From Chromatiales bacterium (GTDB taxonomy: Bacteria; Pseudomonadota; Gammaproteobacteria; Chromatiales; Chromatiaceae): DNA of 35,278 nucleotides. Of this stretch, positions 23,277-29,834 are shown piece after piece. The stretch's first letter is position 1, and each line of letters opens with the position of its first letter. The position numbers and the translations under genes were made by a program. A model generated the notes under the pieces. The model ran no database searches. It was not told where the DNA came from and worked only from the letters and a program-made list of their open reading frames with translations. The stretch covers positions 1 to 35,278 of the forward strand of contig JAKSCN010000672.1 in the NCBI GenBank assembly GCA_022360595.1. The letters are read 5' to 3'.

Positions 23277-23841
23277 AAACTTTCACCACCTGTTTGACGC
23301 CACGCAGATAACGGATCTTCTCGACCGCGGCGTTGGCCTCCTCTGCGGTTACGAGACCAAGCAGATAGACCACACCGTTTTCGGTGACCACTTTGATTCG
23401 AGTCGGATCAAAGCCGGGGAGTTCAATCTTGGCAAGTGCAACCTTGGCCTTGCTGGTGGTATAGGTGTCGGTGGTGCGCTGGGTCAAACTGGTATTGGGG
23501 GCGACCTGGATCTCGTTCACCACTTTTTTGACGCCGGGTATCTTGCTGGTCAGTTGCTGATAACGGCTGCGGTACTGTTCATTTTCTGCCTGGCCGGTTA
23601 GCAACAGGACATAGTTGTAACTCGTGGCGTTGACGTGGCCGTGTTTTCCCAAGTCGCCATCTTCTGAGATCAGGGTAGCCATCTTCAGCTCGATGCCTTG
23701 GTCGTCGATCACGGTGCCGGCGCTGCGCCGGTCATGTATCACTGCAACGCCGGTTGCCGCACCGCCCACGACGATCGCCGCGCAGCCTTGCAACAGAGTT
23801 ACTGCGGTCAGCACAATCAACGCAATAGAAAGCCGTTTCAT
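23263..23841 (-). CDS. dolP: BON-domain outer-membrane lipoprotein DolP (YraP-like)
   Basis: This 192-residue lipoprotein supports outer-membrane integrity and, by family knowledge, BAM function and envelope stress tolerance. The signal peptide ends in the lipobox LLQGC with Cys20 as the lipidation site. It is followed by AAIVVGGAATGVAVIHDRRS, a typical DolP start. Two BON domains follow. The first (about 45-115) has SYNYVLLLTGQAENEQYRSR and the second (about 125-192) has IKVVTENGVVYLLGLVTAEE. It lies 22 bp after diaA in the conserved order lpoA-yraN-diaA-dolP. Its last codons contain the TTG start of the glcD-like gene. Confidence 0.93.
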   Translation of the reverse strand: MKRLSIALIVLTAVTLLQGCAAIVVGGAATGVAVIHDRRSAGTVIDDQGIELKMATLISEDGDLGKHGHVNATSYNYVLLLTGQAENEQYRSRYQQLTSKIPGVKKVVNEIQVAPNTSLTQRTTDTYTTSKAKVALAKIELPGFDPTRIKVVTENGVVYLLGLVTAEEANAAVEKIRYLRGVKQVVKVFEYI

Positions 23842-23863
23842 CTCTATGTATCCCCTTGTTGTT

Positions 23864-24451
23864 TTAACTGCCCAGCAGTTGTAAATCGATCAAGTCGCAA
23901 AGGCTGTTGAGCGCCACCACATGCACTTCTCGGGCGGTGGAGGCGTGTTCGGTCGGTACGCGAATCTCAACATCGTGCTCACGTAGGTGATCTGCCAGCC
24001 TGCCGGGTTGATTGGCGGTCAGCATCACCACAAACATCTCTCGCTCGTGGGCGGCCGCGACAGCCGCGCAGAGATTCTCCGCATCGTCGTGGCTACTGAT
24101 CACCAGCAGCAGATCGCCAGGGTGGCCAATGGCGTGCAACTGCTTGGCAAACACTTCATCGTAATCGTAGTCACTGGCGATTGCGGTTAGGGTTGATGTG
24201 TCGGTGGTGAGGGCCAAAGCCGGTAATCCGGGACGCTCACGCTCAAACCGGTTGAGCATGTCCGACGAAAAACGTTGGGCGTCGGCAGCACCCGCGCCGT
24301 TGCCACAACAGAGTATTTTGCTCCCCTCGAGTAATCTCTGCACGATGAGACTGGCTGCACGGGCGATAGGTTCCGCCAGAAGGCTCTCCGCCTCCATCTG
24401 GGTTTTAATACTTTGGGCAAACTTCTGTTGTACGTGCTCGACGAGGTTCAT
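23864..24451 (-). CDS. diaA: SIS-domain protein DiaA (DnaA initiator-associating factor; GmhA-like)
   Basis: This 195-residue sugar-isomerase-fold protein is related to phosphoheptose isomerase GmhA. In Escherichia coli, DiaA forms a tetramer that binds DnaA and promotes timely replication initiation. Visible segments are LLEGSKILCCGNGAGAADAQ (SIS nucleotide/sugar phosphate loop), RFSSDMLNRFERERPGLPAL, and ASDYDYDEVFAKQLHAIG. It then has GDLLLVISSHDDAENL, where the usual SxSGxSxN loop is changed to SSHDDAEN, and the end ALNSLCDLIDLQLLG. The altered loop argues against sugar isomerase activity and for a DiaA-like role. Placement between yraN and dolP supports the name. The in-family alternative is GmhA. 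Confidence 0.87.
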   Translation of the reverse strand: MNLVEHVQQKFAQSIKTQMEAESLLAEPIARAASLIVQRLLEGSKILCCGNGAGAADAQRFSSDMLNRFERERPGLPALALTTDTSTLTAIASDYDYDEVFAKQLHAIGHPGDLLLVISSHDDAENLCAAVAAAHEREMFVVMLTANQPGRLADHLREHDVEIRVPTEHASTAREVHVVALNSLCDLIDLQLLGS

Positions 24452-24481
24452 GGTCCATTTCCAGATTGACGTGTTGCTATT

Positions 24482-24856
24482 TTAACCTGCCGGTTGGAAG
24501 GCGTCTTTAATCCAGTCGATCTTTTCAGCGTTCTGTCCGCCGATGCTCACCACATCAAAGCGGCAGGCGGGTGGATTGTTGCCAAACCGCTTCTGTAGAA
24601 ACTGGTTGGCAGTGATAATGAGCCGCTGTTGTTTCCGCCGTGTGACGCTGTCCGCGCCTGTGCCGTAATCGCTGCGGCTACGTAACCGCACCTCAACAAA
24701 CACCAGGGTGTTTTGTTCACGCATGATCAGATCGATTTCACCCTGCCGGGTGGAAAAGTTCCGCTCTACAGTCACCAATCCCTGGTGCTCAAGATAGGTG
24801 CAGGCAAGTTGCTCCCCATCATTGCCGGCGACCCTGCCGGACTTTTTCCAGAACAT
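24482..24856 (-). CDS. yraN: UPF0102 family protein YraN
   Basis: This 124-residue member of the UPF0102/YraN family is predicted to have a restriction-endonuclease-like fold. The nuclease-type motif is visible as GEIDLIMREQ followed by LVFVEVRLRS (Asp-x(n)-Glu-x-Arg/Lys pattern), after the start GNDGEQLACTYLEHQGL. The C-terminal CRFDVVSIGG is also conserved. The cellular role is unsettled, with links to Holliday-junction-type nucleases proposed by fold. It starts 6 bp after lpoA and precedes diaA, the standard gammaproteobacterial order, so it is almost certainly cotranscribed. Confidence 0.92.
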   Translation of the reverse strand: MFWKKSGRVAGNDGEQLACTYLEHQGLVTVERNFSTRQGEIDLIMREQNTLVFVEVRLRSRSDYGTGADSVTRRKQQRLIITANQFLQKRFGNNPPACRFDVVSIGGQNAEKIDWIKDAFQPAG

Positions 24857-24862
24857 ATTGTG

Positions 24863-26848
24863 TTAGCCCTGATCCTTAACCGGTGCGTTGTCTATGGGGA
24901 CGTTTTGCTGGTCGCTGGGTGTCTCCACCTGCGGAGTGGTGTCATCCAGAATATCGCCTTCCATAAAGAGATCGTTTTGGTCGGTATAACCGATTATTTT
25001 GGGTACGCCCTGCTCGATCTGGGCCCACACCAGACGACGGTGCAGTTGCTTCAGTTCATCCAGGTAGAGCTTGCCGGTGGCGCCCTCGAAGGTTTCCCGG
25101 CTGTTTTCCTGCAGGCGTGCGAGGTGCGGAATAAGCTGGTAGCTATCGATGCCCATGGCGTAGAGTCGTTGAAACAGAGCTGAGCCCGGCTGATAGACAC
25201 TGCTCAGCGCGTCTCGGTTCAGTGGTTGATCTGGGTTGGAGAGCAGGATCCAGGGGATGTCCGGGAAGATCAATCCTTCGATATCCTGGTCTTTGCGTGG
25301 GTCAGGTTCTCCTGAGTAGATATGCGAGGTGGCGTAGACCGGCATATCGGCCGCGTGGTGGAATTGCAACTGCGGGCGAATTTGCCGCGCCGTTTGGGTA
25401 CGGGCGGCAAGGAAGATCATCTCCGCATCACGTCGGCGGCGTGGTTCAAATTCGAGTCTCTTACCCAGCAGCCGTTGTAACCCTTGGCGTCGGCCCGTGC
25501 TCTCATCCAGGTTGAGCAGTGCTTTGATTGAGTCAGAGAAGTCGAACACTGTAGAGTCGTAGCGTTGGGCTTCCGCGAGAATCCCTCCCTGGTCTTCCCA
25601 GCGGTTGCGAAACGCTTCAAGGATACGGTCGCCCCAGTTGTTATCGGGAACCAGCACCACCGCTTTGCGGTGACCATCAATCCAGGCTTTTTCGGCCACC
25701 TGGCGCGCTTCGTCCTCGGGTGATAAACCGAACTGATAGAGATCTTCAGACTGGTCGACCTCAGGTGGCACCTGGTTGAGCGCCAGTACCGGAATCGGCA
25801 GCTCACCGGCGCGGGAGAACTGCTCCACTGCCCCTTTGATCAGCGGGCCGATCACGATATCGGCGCCAGCATCCACCGCCTGTTGGTAGAGCGGCCAGGT
25901 ACTGGCCGGATTGCTGTTGTCGTAGAACACCAGTTTGGGACGCGTGTTGCTGGGTTGGGCATAGTAGGCGGCAAGAATGCCGTTACGCAGCGCATCGGCC
26001 GGTTTTGCGAAGCGCCCGGTTTTCGGCAGCAGTACAGCAATATGGTTTGCCTTGCGGTACTGTGCTTTCAGCTTGCTGAAGTAGCCGTTGAGCAGCTCCG
26101 GCATGGCGGGGTGTTCAGGGTACTGATCCCGCCACTGGTCCAACATGACCTGTAACTGTTGGTTATCTCCCGCGTGGGCCTTGATGACACGGGTCAGCTC
26201 CATCCAGCCGCCCATTGTACCCGGGGGGTAGGGCTGAAACAGCTCCAGAGCCGTATCGGTAAGGACGGCCAAGGTCTCGATAATGGTAAATTGATTGTCG
26301 AGACGGGGCGAGAGCTCCACCAGCAGCAGATCGACTTCACTTAACTCGGCAGCGCTTTCCAGGGAGTTTCCCAAACGCTTGAAGGCGGTTGCCTTGGCGC
26401 GGTGGTAACGCAGCTTCTGATCAACAGTCGCACTCTCTGGTGGGGGGAGTGAGAGTAACTCGAAAGCTTGTTCCGGCTGCTCATCTCTCAGTGTCAATTC
26501 AGCTTCCAGCAACTGCAGCCGGAAGGCCAGCTCCGGGCTAACCATCGGGCGATCAATGTTGGTGATGATCTCGGCGGCTAGTTCCGCCTGATCGGCCAGC
26601 AGGTACTGTTCAGCCGCCGACAGGCGATAACGGTCACCATCGATACCTGGGATATTGGCCGCTAACTGTTGGAAGGTGGCTGCCGCGCGGGGGTGGTCTC
26701 CAACAGCGGCCAGCTGTTCGGCTTGGTTGAAAAGTTGCTGATCGACACTTGCCGCCGGAGTTGGTTGGTCAATGACATTAACATCGTTACAACCGCTGAG
26801 CGACAGCAACAGTAGAATAGTGAGAGAATAGTAATACTTTGATCGCAT
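24863..26848 (-). CDS. lpoA: Penicillin-binding protein activator LpoA, outer-membrane lipoprotein
   Basis: This 661-residue lipoprotein spans the periplasm and stimulates the class A synthase PBP1a in peptidoglycan growth. The start is set at 26848 (MRSKYYYSLTILLLLSLSGC), which gives a signal peptide with lipobox Leu-Ser-Gly-Cys20. A longer in-frame start at 26911 would overlap the divergent rsmI gene and hide the signal. The N-domain (about 40-270) is helical and TPR-like with repeated Ala-Glu-Gln patterns. The C-domain (about 290-610) is a periplasmic-binding-protein-like fold: HIAVLLPKTGRFAKPADALR, VIGPLIKGAVEQF, PVLALNQVPP, DGHRKAVVLVPDNNWGDRIL. It ends in a Gln/Pro-rich tail. It leads the operon lpoA-yraN-diaA-dolP-glcD. 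Confidence 0.93.
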   Translation of the reverse strand: MRSKYYYSLTILLLLSLSGCNDVNVIDQPTPAASVDQQLFNQAEQLAAVGDHPRAAATFQQLAANIPGIDGDRYRLSAAEQYLLADQAELAAEIITNIDRPMVSPELAFRLQLLEAELTLRDEQPEQAFELLSLPPPESATVDQKLRYHRAKATAFKRLGNSLESAAELSEVDLLLVELSPRLDNQFTIIETLAVLTDTALELFQPYPPGTMGGWMELTRVIKAHAGDNQQLQVMLDQWRDQYPEHPAMPELLNGYFSKLKAQYRKANHIAVLLPKTGRFAKPADALRNGILAAYYAQPSNTRPKLVFYDNSNPASTWPLYQQAVDAGADIVIGPLIKGAVEQFSRAGELPIPVLALNQVPPEVDQSEDLYQFGLSPEDEARQVAEKAWIDGHRKAVVLVPDNNWGDRILEAFRNRWEDQGGILAEAQRYDSTVFDFSDSIKALLNLDESTGRRQGLQRLLGKRLEFEPRRRRDAEMIFLAARTQTARQIRPQLQFHHAADMPVYATSHIYSGEPDPRKDQDIEGLIFPDIPWILLSNPDQPLNRDALSSVYQPGSALFQRLYAMGIDSYQLIPHLARLQENSRETFEGATGKLYLDELKQLHRRLVWAQIEQGVPKIIGYTDQNDLFMEGDILDDTTPQVETPSDQQNVPIDNAPVKDQG

Positions 26849-26903
26849 GGTCAATTTCAGACAGGCACGAGGCGGTGAATGAGTAACATAAGTGAGGTGA
26901 GTT

Positions 26904-27758
26904 GTGTCCATTGAGTCAGGTGTTCTCTATGTGGTGGCAACACCTATCGGTAACCTCGGCGATCTCACTCCCCGCGCTGAACAAATCCTTAAGTCAGTTG
27001 CATTAATTGCAGCAGAGGATACCCGCCATAGCAAACCATTGCTACACCATTTCGGCATAACTACGCCAATGCTCGCATATCACGAGCATAATGAGCGTCA
27101 GGTCATGGATAAATTGCTGCAGCGGTTACGGGAGGGTGATGATATCGCGCTGATTTCCGATGCCGGTACACCACTCATCAGCGACCCCGGTTTTCCCCTG
27201 GTGCGAGCTTGTCGTGAGCAAGGTGTGAGGGTGAGCCCTGTTCCAGGTGTCAGTGCCGCTATCACTGCCCTGTCGGTGGCGGGGTTGCCCACTGACCGTT
27301 TTGTTTTCGAAGGTTTTCCGGCGCGCACTCAAGCGGCCCGGCTCAAGCAGTTTGAAGCGCTGCAAGATGAACAGCGTACCATTGTGTTCTATGAATCAAG
27401 CCACCGGGTTTTGGTGTCGCTGCAAGATATTGCCCAGGCCTTTGGTGCAGATCGGCTGGTGGTACTGGCGAGGGAGTTGACCAAGACCTACGAGACCGTA
27501 TTGGTTGATCCGGTTGGAAAGCTGATTGAGCAGGTCCGGCAGGACAGTATGCAGCAGAAGGGGGAATTTGTACTGCTGATCGCGGGATACAGCCGTACGC
27601 AAGAGGATGGGCTTGAGCCCCAGGTTGAACGGGTCATGCGGATTCTGTTGGCTGAAATGCCGGTGAAGCAGGCGGCGGCGATTGCGGCGAAACTGACGGG
27701 AGAAAAGAAGAACAAGCTTTATCAGCAGGCGTTGGTTTGGCAGAAAGAGTCATCTTAG
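26904..27758 (+). CDS. rsmI: 16S rRNA (cytidine-1402-2'-O)-methyltransferase RsmI
   Basis: This 284-residue SAM-dependent enzyme 2'-O-methylates C1402 in the decoding centre of 16S rRNA. The tetrapyrrole-methylase-type fold shows the start VLYVVATPIGNLGDLTPRA, AAEDTRHSKPLLHHFGI, ISDAGTPLISDPGFPLV and PVPGVSAAITALSVAGLPTD, then RFVFEGFPARTQAARL, FYESSHRVL, and ARELTKTYE. The start is a GTG preceded by GAGGTGA. It is divergent from lpoA with a 55-bp gap, the usual arrangement. The stop TAG lies inside the dispersed repeat, and the last four codons form one arm of a 46-bp perfect palindrome. Confidence 0.96.
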   Translation: MSIESGVLYVVATPIGNLGDLTPRAEQILKSVALIAAEDTRHSKPLLHHFGITTPMLAYHEHNERQVMDKLLQRLREGDDIALISDAGTPLISDPGFPLVRACREQGVRVSPVPGVSAAITALSVAGLPTDRFVFEGFPARTQAARLKQFEALQDEQRTIVFYESSHRVLVSLQDIAQAFGADRLVVLARELTKTYETVLVDPVGKLIEQVRQDSMQQKGEFVLLIAGYSRTQEDGLEPQVERVMRILLAEMPVKQAAAIAAKLTGEKKNKLYQQALVWQKESS

Positions 27759-27789
27759 GGCCTGTTAACAGGCCCTAAGATGACTCTTT
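27744..27789. repeat. 46-bp perfect palindrome built on dispersed repeat copy c
   Basis: The two 23-bp halves meet without a spacer between 27766 and 27767. The inner 24 bp are the full symmetric form of the repeat (TTAGGGCCTGTT and its exact complement). The outer 11 bp on the left (AAAGAGTCATC) are rsmI codons, copied in inverted form on the right as GATGACTCTTT. The rsmI stop (27756-27758) is inside. It can form a cruciform or an RNA hairpin able to act as a terminator on both strands. Confidence 0.9.
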
Positions 27790-27805
27790 ACGTATAAGGC
27801 AACTT

Positions 27806-27821
27806 CCTTCTGGAGAGAAGG
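27806..27821. terminator. Small hairpin downstream of the 40-residue peptide gene
   Basis: CCTTCT-GGAG-AGAAGG is a perfect 6-bp stem about 30 bp past the stop of the minus-strand small gene. No U-tract follows. The palindrome at 27744-27789 lies further on and may be the true end. Confidence 0.3.
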
Positions 27822-27850
27822 TGTTTGTTGCGGGGAACTGCGGGCGTTGG

Positions 27851-27973
27851 TCAGGCGAAAATGTTAACCAGTGCTGCGGCGACAGTCAGCATGATGGCTG
27901 ACTCTATGAGCACCGGAGACCATTCGAAAATTGGTGGATTGGTAATCTCCGCTTTTGCTGATGCTAGACACAT
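27851..27973 (-). CDS. Small 40-residue hydrophobic protein, unknown function
   Basis: A short gene starts at an ATG preceded by AAGGAG at ideal 6-bp spacing, one of the best ribosome binding sites in the window, and ends in TGA. The peptide begins MCLASAKAEITNPPIFEW. Its second half is one hydrophobic stretch, about residues 19-40 (including SAIMLTVAAALVNIFA), long enough for one membrane span. I do not recognise a family. It is divergent from a ribbon-helix-helix gene across a 101-bp gap with a central dyad, and the pair is flanked by copies of the dispersed repeat. A membrane peptide, perhaps controlled by the RHH protein, is the simplest reading. A plus-strand open frame over the same bases lacks a ribosome binding site. 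Confidence 0.6.
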   Translation of the reverse strand: MCLASAKAEITNPPIFEWSPVLIESAIMLTVAAALVNIFA

Positions 27974-28014
27974 GTCAATCTCCTTGTATAATTGTTGCAT
28001 CACTATTGTGAGTT

Positions 28015-28030
28015 ATTTGTATACACAAAT
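28015..28030. promoter_or_regulatory. Dyad operator candidate between small peptide and RHH genes
   Basis: ATTTGT-ATAC-ACAAAT is a perfect 6-bp inverted repeat in the divergent intergenic region. Its centre holds the self-complementary TGTATACA, which offers a TATACA -10-like sequence to both strands. RHH proteins bind such short dyads, so autoregulation is plausible. Confidence 0.45.
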
Positions 28031-28074
28031 GATGGCACTTGAATGTGGAAAAATCAACCACTCAAGGTGAAGAA

Positions 28075-28230
28075 ATGTCAAAAAATAAGATCATCAACAT
28101 CAGAATTGAGTCAGAGCTCAAAAAACAGGCGAAGAAGTTGGCTCAGGAGGAGGGGCGGTCTCTCTCCAATTGGGTGACATGGTTGATTCAGCGGGAAGTA
28201 AAAGAGAAAGGGCAGCAGGATACCAAGTAG
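28075..28230 (+). CDS. Small ribbon-helix-helix DNA-binding protein
   Basis: This 51-residue protein has the Arc/MetJ/CopG ribbon-helix-helix pattern: an N-terminal beta strand KIINIRIESELKKQAKKLAQ with alternating residues for groove contact, then helix 1, the turn EEGRSLSNWV and helix 2 TWLIQREVKEKG. RHH proteins act as dimeric repressors, often as antitoxins. The start at 28075 follows AAGGTGA. A longer in-frame ATG at 28039 has no ribosome binding site. No toxin gene follows in the usual position. The next gene is sodB on the other strand. The only partner is the divergent 40-residue hydrophobic peptide. DNA binding is a family-based prediction. Confidence 0.8.
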   Translation: MSKNKIINIRIESELKKQAKKLAQEEGRSLSNWVTWLIQREVKEKGQQDTK

Positions 28231-28274
28231 TTCATTGTGCCGCTTTTAGCGGATGTGTTGTTTGTGGTTCTGGG

Positions 28275-28290
28275 TAGGGCCTGCTAACAC
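28275..28290 (+). repeat. Dispersed repeat copy d
   Basis: TAGGGCCTGCTAACAC is a copy with one substitution in the core. It lies 45 bp after the RHH stop, so together with copy c it brackets the small peptide/RHH module. Confidence 0.65.
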
Positions 28291-28338
28291 TCTGATTCGA
28301 GTATCTCAGTTTTCAAGGCGACAGTTTTTAGGGATAAA

Positions 28339-28375
28339 AACACCCCCTATCCGGATTAGCCGGATAGGGGGTGTT
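28339..28375 (-). terminator. Rho-independent terminator of sodB
   Basis: AACACCCCCTATCCGG and CCGGATAGGGGGTGTT form a perfect 16-bp stem with a 5-base loop. On the minus strand it is followed by TTTTTATCCC-type sequence (GTGTTTTTA), 10 bp past the sodB stop. Confidence 0.9.
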
Positions 28376-28384
28376 ATGTCTGTA

Positions 28385-28963
28385 TTAGGCGAAGTTGCTG
28401 GCTACATAATCCCAATTGATGATGTTCCAGATCTCTTCCAGATACTTCGGACGCGCGTTGCGGTAGTCGATGTAGTAGGCGTGTTCCCAAACATCGATGG
28501 TCAGCAGAGGTGTTTTGCCATCGGTCATCGGGTTAGCGGCATTTGAGGTGTTGACGATCTCAACACTACCGTCAGCGTTTTTCACCAGCCAAGTCCAGCC
28601 AGAACCGAAGTTGGTCGCAGCGGAGGTGGAGAACTTCTGCTTGAACTCGTCGAAAGAGCCGAAAGCGCTGTTGATAGCGTCGGCCAGTGCGCCAGTGGGT
28701 GCGCCACCGCCGTTTGGACTCAGGCAGTTCCAGTAGAAAGTGTGATTCCATACTTGAGCTGCGTTGTTGAAAATACCACCAGCGGACTTCATGACGATCT
28801 CTTCCAGTGAGGCGTTTTCAAACTCAGTACCAGGAACCAGATTGTTCAGGTTGGTGACATAAGTCTGATGATGCTTGCCGTAGTGGTACTCGATAGTCTC
28901 TTGTGAAATGGTGGGTTCGAGTGCGTTTTTTTCGTAAGGCAAAGCGGGTAATTCATGTGCCAT
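28385..28963 (-). CDS. sodB: Superoxide dismutase, Fe type
   Basis: This 192-residue cytoplasmic dimeric enzyme converts superoxide to hydrogen peroxide and oxygen. Metal ligands are visible: His27 in EYHYGKHH, His75 in AAQVWNHTFYW, and Asp158 and His162 in DVWEHAYYIDYRN. The iron type is supported by Gln71 in NNAAQVWNHTF, which in Mn enzymes is replaced by Gly with Gln elsewhere, and by the length. The ATG follows AGGAG. It has a clear promoter upstream and a strong terminator, so it is monocistronic. SodB protects oxygen-sensitive iron-sulfur enzymes and suits a microaerobic chemolithotroph. Confidence 0.97.
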   Translation of the reverse strand: MAHELPALPYEKNALEPTISQETIEYHYGKHHQTYVTNLNNLVPGTEFENASLEEIVMKSAGGIFNNAAQVWNHTFYWNCLSPNGGGAPTGALADAINSAFGSFDEFKQKFSTSAATNFGSGWTWLVKNADGSVEIVNTSNAANPMTDGKTPLLTIDVWEHAYYIDYRNARPKYLEEIWNIINWDYVASNFA

Positions 28964-29007
28964 TTTTTATCTCCTGATATGACAGTTTTTAAATTTTCGA
29001 TTTTGGA

Positions 29008-29036
29008 AATATAGGTCAGGTGGTAAAACCTACCAA
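29008..29036 (-). promoter_or_regulatory. sodB promoter with overlapping dyad
   Basis: On the minus strand, TTGGTA (29031-29036) and TATATT (29008-29013) are spaced by exactly 17 bp. The dyad ACCTA...TAGGT (about 29029-29045) overlaps the -35. A second dyad, ATTTAGA-TGCAT-TCTAAAT, lies at 29050-29068. They are candidate regulator sites. They do not match the Fur consensus closely. Confidence 0.5.
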
Positions 29037-29153
29037 AATCCTAGGTAAAATTTAGATGCATTCTAAATCCAGGGTCACTGCAATGCAAGGTGATTCCCCG
29101 ACAACCACTGCAGATTCATACCTGGGGGCGCTTGATCTCAATTTCCAGGGCTA

Positions 29154-29834
29154 TCAACTTGTAGACCAAGCTGCGCTATCTACCAGGAGTGTAGCTTCTC
29201 CCTGGGGATGAAGCTGGGCTACTGGCAGCGGTGTGCCATCACGCCACTGCTGTAGGGCCTGGCGTTTACCTGCCCCCGTGACCAGCAGCAGTAGTTGGCG
29301 GCAACGGTTTAAGGCAGTGTAGTTGAGACTGACTCGCTCTGGCGGTGGCTTTGGTGCATCGGATACGGCCACCACGGATTTTTCAGCGGGGTGTTGGTGA
29401 TCGGGAAACAAGCTGGCTGTGTGGCCATCTTCTCCCATACCGAGCAGAATCAGATCAAAAGGGAGTATCGCTTCAATCAGTGTGGCATAACTGGTGGCAG
29501 CTTGTTCGGCACCCAAATGAGCGGGTATGGGGTGAACCTGATGGGTTGGAATAGGCACCTTATTGGTTAGCGTTTCGGCCGCCATTCGGCTGTTGCGTTC
29601 AGGATGCTCTGGAGGTAGGCAGCGTTCATCACCGAAGTAAAGATGCCACTGTTGCCATGAAGTTGCGTGTTGGGTGAGCAGTTGGTAGCACCGTGCTGGT
29701 GTGCTGCCTCCCGCCAAGACCATGTGGAAAGCGCCACGTTCGTGTATAGCTTCCGCTGCCGCGGCGATAATCAGATCCGCTGCGGCAGTGGCAACTGCTT
29801 CCGGTGTGGTAAAAACCTGGGGGGTGATCTGCAT
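29154..29834 (-). CDS. pgl: 6-phosphogluconolactonase
   Basis: This enzyme hydrolyses 6-phosphoglucono-lactone, the second step of the oxidative pentose phosphate pathway. The 226-residue product is of the DevB/Pgl type and shows HMVLAGGSTPARCYQLLTQ, WQQWHLYFGDERCLPPEHPE, SNR-type NSRMAAETL, and LILLGMGEDGHTASLFPDH, which is the phosphate and catalytic region. The start is taken as the ATG at 29834, whose A is shared with the zwf TGA (a TGATG junction), a mark of translational coupling. It is the last gene of the gnd-zwf-pgl operon. No hairpin terminator is obvious downstream. Confidence 0.93.
   Translation of the reverse strand: MQITPQVFTTPEAVATAAADLIIAAAAEAIHERGAFHMVLAGGSTPARCYQLLTQHATSWQQWHLYFGDERCLPPEHPERNSRMAAETLTNKVPIPTHQVHPIPAHLGAEQAATSYATLIEAILPFDLILLGMGEDGHTASLFPDHQHPAEKSVVAVSDAPKPPPERVSLNYTALNRCRQLLLLVTGAGKRQALQQWRDGTPLPVAQLHPQGEATLLVDSAAWSTS

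Noticed and set aside
26849..26911. Longer LpoA N-terminus overlapping rsmI
   Set aside because: It would bury the lipoprotein signal and overlap the divergent gene. The start at 26848 yields a lipobox at residue 20.
27825..28070. 81-residue plus-strand open frame over the small peptide region
   Set aside because: It has no ribosome binding site and composition unlike a protein. The minus-strand 40-residue frame over the same bases has an ideal Shine-Dalgarno.
27744..28290. Repeat copies c and d as ends of an insertion sequence
   Set aside because: No transposase lies between them, copy c is symmetric and copy d is in direct, not inverted, form. A bracketed cassette is still possible, but an IS is not supported.
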